Positions 24,471 through 33,214 of a stretch of DNA of 64,000 bases are shown in pieces. The DNA is from Aquarana catesbeiana (lineage: Eukaryota; Chordata; Amphibia; Anura; Ranidae): assembly GCF_042186555.1 (NCBI RefSeq), contig NC_133326.1:491555581-491619580 (forward strand), given 5' to 3'. The notes under the pieces are model-generated. The model ran no database searches. It had not been told where the DNA came from and saw nothing but the letters and a program-made list of their open reading frames with translations. Made by a program: the position numbers and the translations under genes. Every line of letters starts with the position of its first letter. Within the stretch, counting starts at the first letter, position 1.

Positions 24471-24523
24471 GGAATTGTCAAAAACTGTCTCTTGTCATTT
24501 TTAACATTTTTGACAGTTTTTTA

Positions 24524-24561
24524 GTGAAATGGTAGGGGTAAGTAACCCCTTACCATTTCAC
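24524..24561. repeat. Hairpin with covarying stem, downstream of AATAAA
   Basis: GTGAAATGGTA...TACCATTTCAC forms an 11-pair stem extended by GGGGT/ACCCC with one bulged base. The mirror copy is at about 23536-23573. The equivalent in the other element (32424-32463) keeps the stem with different bases, GTGAATGGGTA...TACTCATTCAC, including two compensatory pair changes and the same bulge position. Confidence 0.75.
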
Positions 24562-25601
24562 ACAGGGGGGGGGCCGGGATCTGGGGGTCCCCTTGGTAAA
24601 GGGGGCTTCCAGATTCCGATAAGCCCCCCGCCCGCAGACCCCCACAACCACCGGCCACGGTTGTGGGGATGAGGCCCTTGTCTTCATCAACATGGGGACA
24701 AGGTGCTTTGGGGGGCTACCCCAAAGCACCCTCCCAATGTTGAGGGCATGTGGCCTGGTACGGTTCAGGAGGGGGGGGGGGGCCGCACTCTCGTCCCCCC
24801 CTCTTTTCCTGCGGCCTGCCAGGTTGCGTGCTCGGATAAGGGTCTGGTATGGATTTTTAGGGGGACCCCACGCCGTTTTTTTTTTTTTTTTTGGCGCGGG
24901 GTTCCCCTTAAAATCCATACCAGACCTGAAGGGTCTGGTATGGAATTTAGGGGGAACCCCACGTCAATTTTTTTTTTAAATTTTGGCTGGGGTTCCCCTT
25001 AATATCCATACCAGACCCGAAGGGCCTTGTATGGAATTTAGGGGGACCCCCACATCATTTTTTTTTTTTAATTTTGGTTCGGGGTTGCCCTGTGGGGAAT
25101 TCCCATGCCGTTTTTATCAATGAACTTCTATGTGTATTGTCGGCAATGCAATAGCCGCGGTAGTTTTAAATGAGTTTTTTCCTTCAAAATGTCATTTTGC
25201 TGTCAGACTGTTCTAAACACGGGAAACATGCGCCCCTTTACAGGCATACTATAGACACCCCCCAGGTACGAAATTTAAAGGGATATTACACTTTTATTGT
25301 TTGACTTTAAGCATTAATAAAATCACTGCTCCTGAAAAAACGTCCGTTTTTAAAACTTTTTTTTGCATTGATCCATGTCCCCTGGGGCAGGACCCAGGTC
25401 CCCAAACACTTTTTATGACAATAACTTGCATATAAGCCTTTAAAATTAGCACTTTTGATTTCTCCCATAGACTTTTAAAGGGTGTTCCGCGGCATTCGAA
25501 TTTGCCGCGAACACCCCAAATTGTTCGCTGTTCGGCGAACTTGCGAACAGCCAATGTTCGAGTAGAACATGAGTTCGACTCGAACTCGAAGCTCATCCCT
25601 A

Positions 25602-25885
25602 TTCACGATCATAAAATACCAAAGAAACAATATATGAGATCAATGGTCCCAAAACTCCTGAATGCCGCAAAGGGTCTGATCCCAAAATATTGGTTAAAAA
25701 GTGGAAAACCAGATATAAGAGAGTGGTACGAAAAAATAGACTATTACTGTAAAATGGATTTGCTGAGAAACAGGGAGAGAAGAGATAACAAGTGTAATAG
25801 ACTCTGGGAGGGATGGAAAATATATAAAACCTTGGATATATACTTAGACAAAATGAAGGAAGGAGTAGGTATTGAGCTAGAATGA
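25602..25885 (+). pseudogene. LINE-A ORF2, C-terminal end
   Basis: The frame continues from the target duplication through KIPKKQYMRSMVPKLLNAAK, then GLIPKYWLKSGKPDIREWYE and a basic/aromatic tail, ending at TGA 25883-25885. This is the typical C-terminal region of L1/Tx1 ORF2 after the cysteine motif (a Trp-rich segment ahead of a helical end). This stretch is free of stops. Confidence 0.8.
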
Positions 25886-26045
25886 TAAGAAACTTGGGAA
25901 GAAGCAAACCAGATAGAAGTGGGGGGGAGGGCGGGAAGTCGGGGATAACTGATTGAGTGACAAGGAAGGGATAGAGGAATTGTGGTAGTTATATATTTTT
26001 AACTTTTTCTAATTAAAATAAATTAAATATTTGTTTGGAAAATTA
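25886..26045 (+). other. LINE-A 3' untranslated region
   Basis: A short G-rich stretch near 25920, then an A/T-rich end with AATTAATAAAGATAATC near 26040. A clean poly-A tail or target duplication was not found, so the 3' boundary is approximate. Confidence 0.45.
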
Positions 26046-26221
26046 ATAAAGATAATCTTGAATAAATCCACAATGATGTGAAAAATGAGAGGGGACAAAT
26101 TTGATCTCCAAAGTTGATACAACGTCTCTCAGAAAATTTTCGCTGAAGTGGAAATAAAAAAAAACAAAACTCTCTGCTGCCTGACTCTGGGACAGCAATA
26201 GACAAGAAAAAAAACACCACC

Positions 26222-26670
26222 TTAGCAGGCAAGTGACAATCCGCAAGGTGTGGCAGGTGACGTGGCAAGTGACAATCCGCAAGGTGTGGCAGGTGACGTG
26301 GCAACTGACAATCTGCAACGTGTGGCAAGTGACAATCCGCAATGTGTGGCAGGCGACGTGGCAAGTGACAATCCGCAACGTGTGGCAAGTGACAATCCGC
26401 AAGGTGTGGCAAGTGACAATCTGCAAGGTGTGGCAAGTGACAATACGCAAGGTGTGGCAAGTGATGTGGCAAGTGACAATCCACAAAGGTGTGGCAAGTG
26501 ACAATCTGCATCTGGTGGCAGGCAAGCGACAATCCGCAACGTGTGGCAGGTGACATGGCAAAGTGACAATCCGCAAGGTGTGGCAGGTGATGTGGCAAGT
26601 GACAATCTGCATCTGGTGGCAGGCAAGTGACAATTCGCAACATGTGGCAGGTGACGGTGGTAAGTGACAC
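26222..26670. repeat. Modular minisatellite, 24-bp and 36-bp units
   Basis: The basic unit is GTGACAATCCGCAAGGTGTG plus GCAA (24 bp), sometimes extended by GTGACGTGGCAA to 36 bp. About fifteen units are present with few substitutions. Because both lengths are multiples of three, several frames stay open on both strands. These translations are His/Cys/Leu-rich and are not genes. The array lies in hAT-like element 2. Confidence 0.9.
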
Positions 26671-26748
26671 ACTCAGGGCTCCCACTGATTCTGCATTATG
26701 GTGAGTTGAACCATTTCATTTTATACTACAATGTAATAATAGAAATAA

Positions 26749-26803
26749 TGCGCTTCAATCATCCTGACACCATAACAACCATGGTGCCAGGATGATTGAA
26801 GCG
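26749..26803. repeat. Subterminal hairpin near right end of hAT-like element 2
   Basis: GCGCTTCAATCATCCTG(A)CACCAT and its reverse complement ATGGTGCCAGGATGATTGAAGCGC face each other across a 7-base loop, forming a stem of about 24 pairs with one mismatch. It lies about 90 bases inside the element's right end. Subterminal palindromes occur in some DNA transposons as transposase binding sites, but that role here is inference. Confidence 0.8.
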
Positions 26804-26895
26804 CCAACACCAGCCATTTACCCGATAAATTGCCCACAAAAAAACGTATTTTCTGGCAGTGCCCCTCCCGAGACAAGACTCTGGATCCGCCCCTG

Positions 26896-27435
26896 GATAA
26901 GTGTATTAGTACGCATGGACAATACGGTGGCAGTGAATTACATCCGAAGGCAGGGGGGCACCCGGGGCAGTGCCCTCATGCAGGTGTGTCCTATCCTCGA
27001 CTGGGCCCAGATCCATTTGGAAGTCACCAAGCTTTTTCTCTTCTAACACACAAATGGGGCATTCCTGATATTGACTTGGCAGCAACTCCAATGAACAACA
27101 AGTGTGCCAAGTTTCTGGCGAGGGTCGCCTATCCAACAGCACTAGGGGTCGACTGTCTCCATCACTAGTGGAGGTTCCGTTTAGGTTACATATTCCCTCC
27201 AATCCCCTTAATAGCCAGGTTCCTAGCCAGGCTAAGGAACTCAACATCCATGGTGATTGCAGTAATACCGTTTTGGCCGAGGAGGCAATGGTTCACGTCC
27301 ATCCTACAACTGAGTACAGAGGACCCATTACTCCTTCCGGTAACTCCGGTTGTACTCTCACAGTGCCAGTTCCTACATCCAGCACCAGAAAGACTACACC
27401 TAATGGCTTGGAAGTGTAAAGGTAGAGGCTTCTAG
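26896..27435 (+). pseudogene. DIRS RNase H second half and connecting region
   Basis: After the target octamer, the DIRS frame resumes with VLVRMDNTVAVNYIRRQGG, containing a conserved catalytic Asp of RNase H. A WGIPDIDLAAT segment follows near 27055, then PFWPRRQWFTSIL near 27270 and LHLMAWKCKG near 27400. These form the conserved region between RNase H and the tyrosine recombinase in DIRS elements. Frame changes occur near 26980 and 27160, so the copy is broken. The exact join at 26896 confirms the target duplication of hAT-like element 2. Confidence 0.82.
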
Positions 27436-27455
27436 ATCAAGGTTGCTCTCTAAGG

Positions 27456-28408
27456 GTGGTGGCCACCTTACAACAGGCAAGGAAGAAGTCGATTAATGGC
27501 ACTTATAACAGAATTTTGGAGAGATTCACTACGTTAGCACAAGAACAGTCCTGGGACCCACTTTCTCCTACAGTGTCACAAATTCTTGAATTTTTACAAC
27601 TAGGTCTGGAGAGAGGTCTAAGTTCAAGCACCCTAAAGGTTCAAATATCTTATCCTTATCAGCCATGATGGGAATCAAATGCGCCTTCAATCCTCTCATA
27701 ATCCAATTTCAAAAAGCATGTTTGAAATTAAGACCACCCAGGAAGCCGACCTTCCCGACATGGGACTTAACAATGGTTCTAGAAGCCTTATCAAAAGAAC
27801 CGTTTTTTCCTTTGGAGTCAGTATCTGTATGGGACCTAACCCTCAAATTAACCTTTTTAGTGGCACTTTCAATAAAAGAGCCTCATTTGCTGTTCTATCC
27901 TGATGGAGTTGTATTAACACCATGTAAACAATTCATACCTAAGGTGGCATCTGCTTTCCACTTCAATCCAGAGATCAGTTTACCAGCATTCCTCACTAGC
28001 CAAGGGAATCCACATCCACTAGATATTAAATCACTTATTTCTTTATATCTGGAGGCCACTAACACATGCAGGAAATCAGAAAACTTGCTAATCATACCGC
28101 ACGGCCCTAAGAAAGGTCAGGCAGCTTCTTCCAGGACAATAGCCTCTTGGCTAATAAAGATCATTAAAAAGGCATATGCAATCCAGCTTCTTCCAATAAC
28201 TAACGACCTAAAGGCTCATTCGACCAGGGCAGTGGCGACATCTCGGGCAGCGTATTGTAGAGTGTCTCTGTAAATAATTTGCAAAGCAGCAACTTGGTCT
28301 TCTAGAACCACATTCATGTCTTACTACAGAATAGACCTGGCTCGTTTAACGACGGTTGAATTTGGGAGATTGATCATTAAAGCGAATTCTTCCATATCCT
28401 GTGAATAA
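27456..28408 (+). pseudogene. DIRS tyrosine recombinase
   Basis: The N-terminal SAM-like region is at 27456-27668, followed after a frameshift near 27660 by the catalytic region. The HxxR box is LKAHSTRAVATS near 28215. A stop at 28271-28273 (probably CAA or GAA to TAA) cuts the frame just before ICKAATW, and the nucleophile region TFMSYYRIDLAR near 28312 follows in the same frame, ending at TAA 28406-28408. The first catalytic Arg region reads IKEPHLLF in the main frame, but the next frame reads NKRASFAVLS, which fits the family better, so a pair of small indels may lie near 27860-27900. The enzyme would integrate circular element DNA. Confidence 0.8.
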
Positions 28409-28451
28409 AATAAATCTTCTTGCACAGCACCCACCCATGTAGATGGTTATT

Positions 28452-28725
28452 TCCCAGTGTGTGTGCTGCCATGATGCGTTAGGAAAACTGAAAATTGTAT
28501 ACTCACCTTTCCGTAATTTTCCTTTCCTGACGCATCCCATGGCAGCATACAGATACCCACCCGTCTAAGGTGATAGATACTGAGAATGCAGTGGGGGGCT
28601 CCTCTTCAAAACTTATAGCTAATCAGTCCTATCAGGTTGTGGGGGCGGAGTTACAACCCAGTGTGTGTGCTGCCATGGGATGCGTCAGGAAAGGAAAATT
28701 ATGGAAAGGTGAGTATATAATTTTC
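28452..28725. repeat. DIRS 3' terminal repeats (inverted and direct copies)
   Basis: The block at 28491-28553 is the reverse complement of 28669-28725, sharing for example GGATGCGTCAGGAAAGGAAA. A third, diverged direct copy of the same sequence lies at 28452-28490. DIRS right ends carry an inverted terminal repeat plus an internal complementary region, which this arrangement fits. The AATAAAATAAA at 28405-28415 just before could serve as the polyadenylation signal. Confidence 0.65.
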
Positions 28726-28746
28726 CGTTTTGTATGTATGTGTATT

Positions 28747-28790
<44 letters not shown>

Positions 28791-29013
28791 TATGTGTGTG
28801 CGCGTGTGTGTGTGCACATGTGTATGTATGCGTGTGCGCATGTATGTGGTATGTGTGTGTGTGCCAAGTATGTGCATGCATGTATGTGTGCGCGCATATG
28901 TGCATTTATATATGTGCGTTTTTATATATGTGTGTGTATTTATATATATTTGTGTGTATGTGTGTGTGTACATGTATGCATGCACATTTTATGTATGCGC
29001 TTTTAATCCTGAA
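28726..29013. repeat. TG/TATG-rich microsatellite
   Basis: Long alternating purine-pyrimidine sequence: TGTGTG runs with CGCGCA, TATATA and CATGCA interruptions. It begins right at the end of the DIRS terminal repeat. Reading frames in it are Cys/Val/Met or His/Thr/Ala repeats and are spurious. Confidence 0.92.
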
Positions 29014-29596
29014 CCCCCTATATGTGTACAGTCAGAACTGATTTGTACATAGTACCATGGATCCTCTGAAAAGCGATCCATGCTCAGATCACTTTTCAGA
29101 GGCATTTGACAGCCAGTAAAGAGGCAATATGTTGCCTCCTGACTGCCTATTTTAACACGATAAATGCTTCATCGCTATGCTGCAACTGCGTGCAAAGTAC
29201 ACAGTTGGGGAGTGGTTGTATTGCAGCCCCATTCACCTATACTTCAAGGGTGCCCTGACTGGAAAAAGATTGAGAAACACTGGCATAGAGGAACCGATCT
29301 CTCCATTTTCCTCCTGCAGCCGCTGAATGCCTGCGGGAGGGAGAGGAGGAGAAGCGGGGGGAAATGGAGAAATCGGTTACTTTATATGCAGGCACCCACT
29401 TGTGACCGGGCCCTAGCGTTCCGCCACCTGGATCGGAGGAAAGGGCCCTGTGTGGGGATCAGGGGGGCCCTTCATGGTTTCTTGCATCAGGGCCCTGAAG
29501 GTTCTAGTTACGCCATTGCAGACCCTGCTTTTTTATTAGGTTATATATTTTTTTGCTTTATATTCACTTGGTACTCCAGCCACTAAACACACAGAG
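29014..29596. other. Fragmentary repeat-derived sequence
   Basis: No gene is seen. A 16-pair hairpin, CCTCTGAAAAGCGATC (29063-29078) facing GATCACTTTTCAGAGG (29087-29102), is present. A second, looser inverted pair lies around 29290-29310 and 29358-29376. These look like pieces of short inverted-repeat elements. Confidence 0.5.
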
Positions 29597-29894
29597 GGGG
29601 TTATTCACGAAAGGCAAATCCACTTTGCACTACAAGTGCAAAGTGCACTTGAAATTGCACTGAAAGTGCATCTGGAAGTGCAGTCGCTGTAAGTCTGAGG
29701 GGTAGATCTGAAATGAGGGGAAGCTCTGCTGATTTTATTATCCAATCATGTGCAAGCTAAAATGCTGTTTTTTTTCCTTGCATGCCCCCCTCGGATCTAC
29801 AGCGACTGCACTTCCAAGTGCAATTTCAGTGCAATTTGCACTTGAAATTTCCACTTGTGGTGCAAAGTGGATTTGACGTTAGTAAATAACCCCC
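29597..29894. mobile_element. Short inverted-repeat element (MITE)
   Basis: The left end GGGGTTATTCACGAAAGGC and the right end GACGTTAGTAAATAACCCC are imperfect inverted repeats. Further inside, CAAATCCACTTTGCAC mirrors GTGCAAAGTGGATTTG, and the middle also contains GCAGTCGCTGTA/TACAGCGACTGC pairs. No coding capacity. The superfamily is not clear because no target duplication can be fixed. Confidence 0.7.
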
Positions 29895-29906
29895 TTTCTG
29901 TCTTAA

Positions 29907-30501
29907 AGTGGATGTAAACTTGAATTTTTTTTTTTTATCATACTGTAGAGTATAAGATTTCCTATCATTTGAGCCCAGTCTTGCCACATAGAGTTAATCC
30001 ATCTCTGAGCAATCCTCTTTTATTGTTCAGTGAGATAAATCTTGACAAACTGAGAAAAACTTTGTCAAATACTCCCCCTTGCTGTGAGTGACAGGTGATT
30101 TACATCTCATGCACTAGCCTAAAAGACATGCAGTATTTTTTAATTCCCTCGCCCACTCCTTTCTTCAGCAGCTCTGCAAGGATTGGCTGTTCCACACCTC
30201 AGCATGATTTGGCATGCTGAAATCATGTGGTTACTTTGCTGTCTTTTCACTGGATGTTAGAGATCATAGCAGAAGTTCAGTGTTAGAAATACACAGGGGA
30301 GTGTAGAGGTGGGCGGGGAGTCTACTGACATCACGACTCCACCCACCGAGCTCCAGACAACAGACCCACCCACAAAATATGCAGTAACAGACAGAGGGGA
30401 GACATTTGACAGGTAAAGATACATGCAGGAGGCATGTATATCCTTATAGATAACCCCTATGACAGTAGTTTACAAAGGATGACATTGGGTTTACATCCAC
30501 T
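29907..30501. mobile_element. TTAA-flanked MITE (Kolobok/T2-type)
   Basis: A perfect 13-bp inverted repeat, AGTGGATGTAAAC...GTTTACATCCACT, is flanked on both sides by TTAA (29903-29906 and 30502-30505). TTAA duplication with termini AGTGG/AGAGG-GTAAAC resembles the T2/Kolobok group described from frogs; piggyBac is the alternative. No coding capacity. Confidence 0.75.
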
Positions 30502-30505
30502 TTAA

Positions 30506-30962
30506 GGTTCATGCACACTGGATATTTTTCAGCTGCTCCTAGGGGTTTCTGGTCTTTTTTCCTGCCCCTGCATGTTAGCCTATATACAATTAAAAAAGGG
30601 TGCGCTTGGCCAATATAGTGAAAGACTGCAGAGCTGAAAAAATCCCTGGATTGGTGTGATGTGGTAAATATGGTATTAAGTGTAAAGTGCGCTGTCAAAA
30701 CTAAATGTATAAGTTCATAGTCTTATATGCAAATACCAAATGTGTGTAAACAATTGATAAAAAAAAAATAACAAAAAACTTGAAACAAACTAGTGAAACA
30801 AAGTCTGAAAAACAAGAATCCTGAAATGAAATACAATTATGAGTGCAAAAAACTCTAATAGGTAAGTTCAAAATGATAGTTATGTTAAGAACAACCTTAA
30901 TGACAAAAAACTGTGTGTATAAAAATTAGTCCATCTGTAAATCAACTGCTAGATCACCATGC
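30506..30962. other. No recognisable feature
   Basis: A/T-rich sequence with no coding signature. Its start resembles terminal sequence of another inverted-repeat element (GTTCATGCACACTGG), but no partner end was found. Confidence 0.4.
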
Positions 30963-32109
30963 TAAAGGCCCGTATACACGATCGGACTTTTTGACAACAA
31001 ACATGCAAATTAGCTGTTTTGGAGCAACATCCGACCGTGTGTATGCTCCATCGGACAAACTTTTTCTGTTTCCATCGGACTTTTGTTGGCTGTGCGAACA
31101 GACAAACTTTTCGGCAACAAAAGTCCAATGGAGCAAAGTCCGATCGTGTGTACACAAAAGCATCTGACTTTTGTACAAACTACAGTACGTGGCCGCGAGA
31201 ATGTTTCCAGCGCGAATCCATCGCGCTGGTTCTCGGCAACAGGGTACTGTACATCTCGCGCTGGCTACAATAGGAAAAACACATTTTCCTATTGCGGCGA
31301 GTGCAAGAGGGAATTCTCCTCTGGGGGCGTATGGAGTTTAAGGGGAACCCCCTACGCTGAAAAAACGGCGTGGGGGTCCCCCCAAATCCATACCAGACCC
31401 TTAACCGAGCACGCAGCCCGGCCGGTCAGGCAAGGGGGTGGGGACGAGCGAGCGCCCCCCCTCCTGAACCGTACCAGGCCACATGCCCTCAACATGGGGG
31501 GTGGGTGCTTTGGGGGAGGGGGCGCCCTGCGGCCCCCCCCACCCCAAAGCACCTTCTCCGTATGTTGATGAGGACAATGGCCTCTTCCCGACAACCCTGG
31601 CCGTTGGTTGTCGGGGTCTGCAGGCAGGGGGCTTATCGGAATCTGGGAGCCCCCTTTAATAAGGGGGCCCAAGATCCCGGCCCCCCACCCAATGTGAATG
31701 AGTATGGGGTACATGAAACATACTACACAGGTTTCAAAAGTAATTTATTAGGCAGCTCCGGGGGTCTTCTTCCGACTTCTGGGGTCTTCTGCCGACTTCG
31801 GGGGTCTCTCAGGCCTCTTCTCCCTCTCTCCAGTGTCGTCTCCACGCTTTCTGGTTCTTCTCCGGTGCCTTCTTCCTTCTGCCGGGCTCCTCCGCTATCT
31901 TCTGCTCTTTTGCCGCTCTTTTGCTAGCGGAGGAGCCTGGACATCTGGATCGTCTTCTTCCCTCTTCTCTTCCAGAGATGTTGACACGACGCTCTCTCTG
32001 GCTGTAATGCTGTCTGTGCGTCATAGGATGCCATGACCACGCCCCCTTATGACCTCACAGTCCCAGCATGCCCCTGGACTGTGATGTCGTAGGGGGCGGG
32101 GTCACCGCC

Positions 32110-32117
32110 TATATAAG
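32110..32117 (+). promoter_or_regulatory. TATA box in right arm of palindromic core
   Basis: TATATAAG follows a GGGGCGGGGTCACCGCC box. The first ATG of a 67-codon charged frame is at 32205, and AATAAA lies at 32366-32371. The mirrored position in the left arm reads CATCCTATGACG and has lost the box. Function is inferred from layout only. Confidence 0.35.
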
Positions 32118-32423
32118 TCATAGCAGAGCTCACAGACAGCATTAAAGCCGGAGAGAGCGCTGTGTCAACATCTCTGGAAGAGAAGAGGGAAGAAGACGAT
32201 CCAGATGTCTGGGCCACCGCTAGCAAAAGAGCGGCAGAAGATAGCAGAGGAGCCGACAGAAGATCCAGACACCAGGAGAAGACGCCGGAGAGAGCCCCGG
32301 AGTCGGAAGACCCCTGAAGTCGGAAGAAGACCCCCGGAGTCGGAAGAAGACCCCCGGAGCTGCCTAATAAATTACTTTAAAAACCTGTGTACTGTGTTTT
32401 TTTCTTGACACTTTTTTCCCTAG

Positions 32424-32463
32424 GTGAATGGGTAGGGGTACCATGTACCCCATACTCATTCAC
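32424..32463. repeat. Hairpin equivalent to 24524-24561
   Basis: GTGAATGGGTA-GGGGTAC pairs with GTACCCC-A-TACTCATTCAC with one G-T wobble and one bulge. It lies about 53 bases after AATAAA, as in the other element. The left arm has only half of it near 31693-31712. Confidence 0.75.
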
Positions 32464-33214
32464 ATATGGTGGGGACCGGGATCCAGGGGCCCCCTTGTTA
32501 AAGGGGGCTCCCGGATTCCGATAAGCCCCCTGCCCGCAGACTCCGACAACCAACGGCCAGGGTTGTCGGGAAGAGGCCCTTGTCCTCATCAACATGGGGA
32601 CAAGGTGCTTTGGGGTGGGGAGGCCGCAGGGTGCCCCCTCCCCCAAAGCAAGAACCCCCCATGTTGAGGGCATGCGGCCTGGTACGGCTCAGGAGGGGGG
32701 GGCGCTTGCTCGTCCCCACCCCCTTTTCTGACCGGCAGGGCTGCGTGCTCAGATAAGGGTCTGGTATGGATTTTGGGGGGACCCCCACGCTGTTTTTTCG
32801 GCGTAGGGGGTTCCCCTTAAAATCCATACCAGATCTAAGGGACTGGTATGCCCCTGGAGGGGAACCCATGCTGGTTTTTTATTTAAAATTTGGCGTGGAG
32901 TTCCCCCTCAAGATTCATAACAAACACAGTGCCTGGCATTGGCGGGGATCCAAGTCGGATCCCGCACCAGTGTGAACCCAGCTCGCAAGGTGTCAATCTC
33001 GCCGATAAAAGTGGCGAGATTGACACAAAATCAGACAACAATACAGAAGTTGACCAAAGGGTGGTGGTTAAGAGCTGAAAAACCACGTAATTTGGTGAAA
33101 GTTGGCTGGAAAAGTCCTGCCGTCTGTATGCAAGACAAACTTCTGGCCAACGCCCTTTGTACAAAAATCCAAGGGAAAGTTTGTACAAAGTCCTATCGTG
33201 TGTATGGGGCTTAA

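Larger units (their letters stand above)
22527..25601. mobile_element. 3.1-kb palindromic element with hAT-like ends
   Basis: The ends are TAGGGATGAGC and GCTCATCCCTA. A perfect 8-bp target duplication, TTCACGAT, lies at 22519-22526 and 25602-25609, which is hAT-like. Apart from about 100 bases just inside each end, the left half (22610-24040) is the reverse complement of the right half (24059-25500), with an 18-base spacer at 24041-24058. No transposase is present. The centre carries GC-boxes, a TGACGTCA motif and mirrored TATA-like boxes. Each arm has a purine-rich stretch, then AATAAA and a hairpin. The core is shared with the element at 30966-33211. Removing the element rejoins the LINE-A frame. 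Confidence 0.88.
6291..26045 (+). mobile_element. LINE-A: L1/Tx1-type non-LTR retrotransposon, heavily interrupted
   Basis: An ORF1 (7036-8155) and an ORF2 (8734-25885 in four pieces) with endonuclease, reverse transcriptase and C-terminal regions are present on the + strand. Three other elements interrupt ORF2 at 9458-13935, 15203-20932 and 22527-25601. Removing each insert with one target duplication restores the ORF2 frame across the junction. The A+T-rich coding composition differs from that of LINE-B. Both ends are approximate: the 5' end is set by the start of purine-rich leader-like sequence, and the 3' end by an A/T-rich run near 26045. Confidence 0.8.
5432..26895. mobile_element. hAT-like element 2, carrying LINE-A and its nested insertions
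   Basis: The left end begins CAGGGGCGGA and the right end finishes TCCGCCCCTG, a perfect 10-bp terminal inverted repeat. The flanking octamers are GAAGAGTG (5424-5431) and GATAAGTG (26896-26903), matching at six of eight positions, as expected of an aged hAT target duplication. Removing 5432-26895 plus one octamer rejoins the DIRS RNase H frame exactly through a conserved RMDN motif, which supports these boundaries. No hAT transposase is seen in the parts that are not LINE-A (about 5432-6290 and 26050-26895), so it was probably non-autonomous before the LINE inserted. Confidence 0.8.
1..28731 (+). mobile_element. DIRS-like tyrosine-recombinase retrotransposon, split by nested insertions
   Basis: The sequence shows gag, reverse transcriptase, RNase H and tyrosine recombinase modules in that order on the + strand, separated by the insertions at 813-3000 and 5432-26895. 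DIRS elements use a tyrosine recombinase instead of an integrase and have complex inverted termini rather than ordinary LTRs. Inverted terminal-type sequence is visible at 28452-28725. No matching left terminus is found in bases 1-616, so the left end probably lies outside the window or is too decayed to see. Each coding module carries frameshifts or stops, so the copy is dead. It is the oldest layer of this locus because everything from 813 to 26895 that is not DIRS is inserted into it. Confidence 0.85.
31325..32830. repeat. Palindromic core, second copy
   Basis: The left half mirrors the right half around a centre near 32069. It shares with the 22.5-25.6 kb palindrome the blocks around CATACCAGACCCTTA, GAACCGTACCAGGCCACATG, CCTCAACATGGGG and the AAGGGGGCTTCC/CTCCCGGATTCCGATAAG region. 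The centre carries GGGGCGGGGTC. Only the right half has a good TATA box (32110-32117). Confidence 0.85.
30966..33211. mobile_element. PIF/Harbinger-type element with internal palindromic core
   Basis: The ends are AGGCCCGTATACACGATCGG on the left and CCTATCGTGTGTATGGGGCT on the right, flanked by TAA at 30963-30965 and 33212-33214. A 3-bp TWA duplication is typical of PIF/Harbinger. The same termini bound 33760-35103, which retains Harbinger transposase sequence, and this supports the assignment. Internally, about 31325-32830 is a 1.5-kb palindrome centred near 32069 that is related to the core of the element at 22527-25601. No transposase is present, so the copy is non-autonomous. Confidence 0.72.

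Noticed and set aside
23617..24481. Phe/Ser- and Lys/Glu-rich frames in the palindrome
   Set aside because: They translate (GAA)n- and (TTC)n-like tracts in the mirrored arms. A short charged peptide cannot be excluded, so it is mentioned only with the promoter-like layout.
26023..26685. His/Cys-rich frame resembling a zinc-finger array
   Set aside because: The Cys/His spacing comes from a 24/36-bp tandem repeat and does not follow C2H2 finger spacing; other frames are open too.
28726..29013. CRISPR-like or tandem array
   Set aside because: A simple microsatellite; no direct repeats with unique spacers anywhere in the window.
28570..29052. Cys/Val-rich frame at the TG tract
   Set aside because: Translation of an alternating TG/TATG microsatellite.
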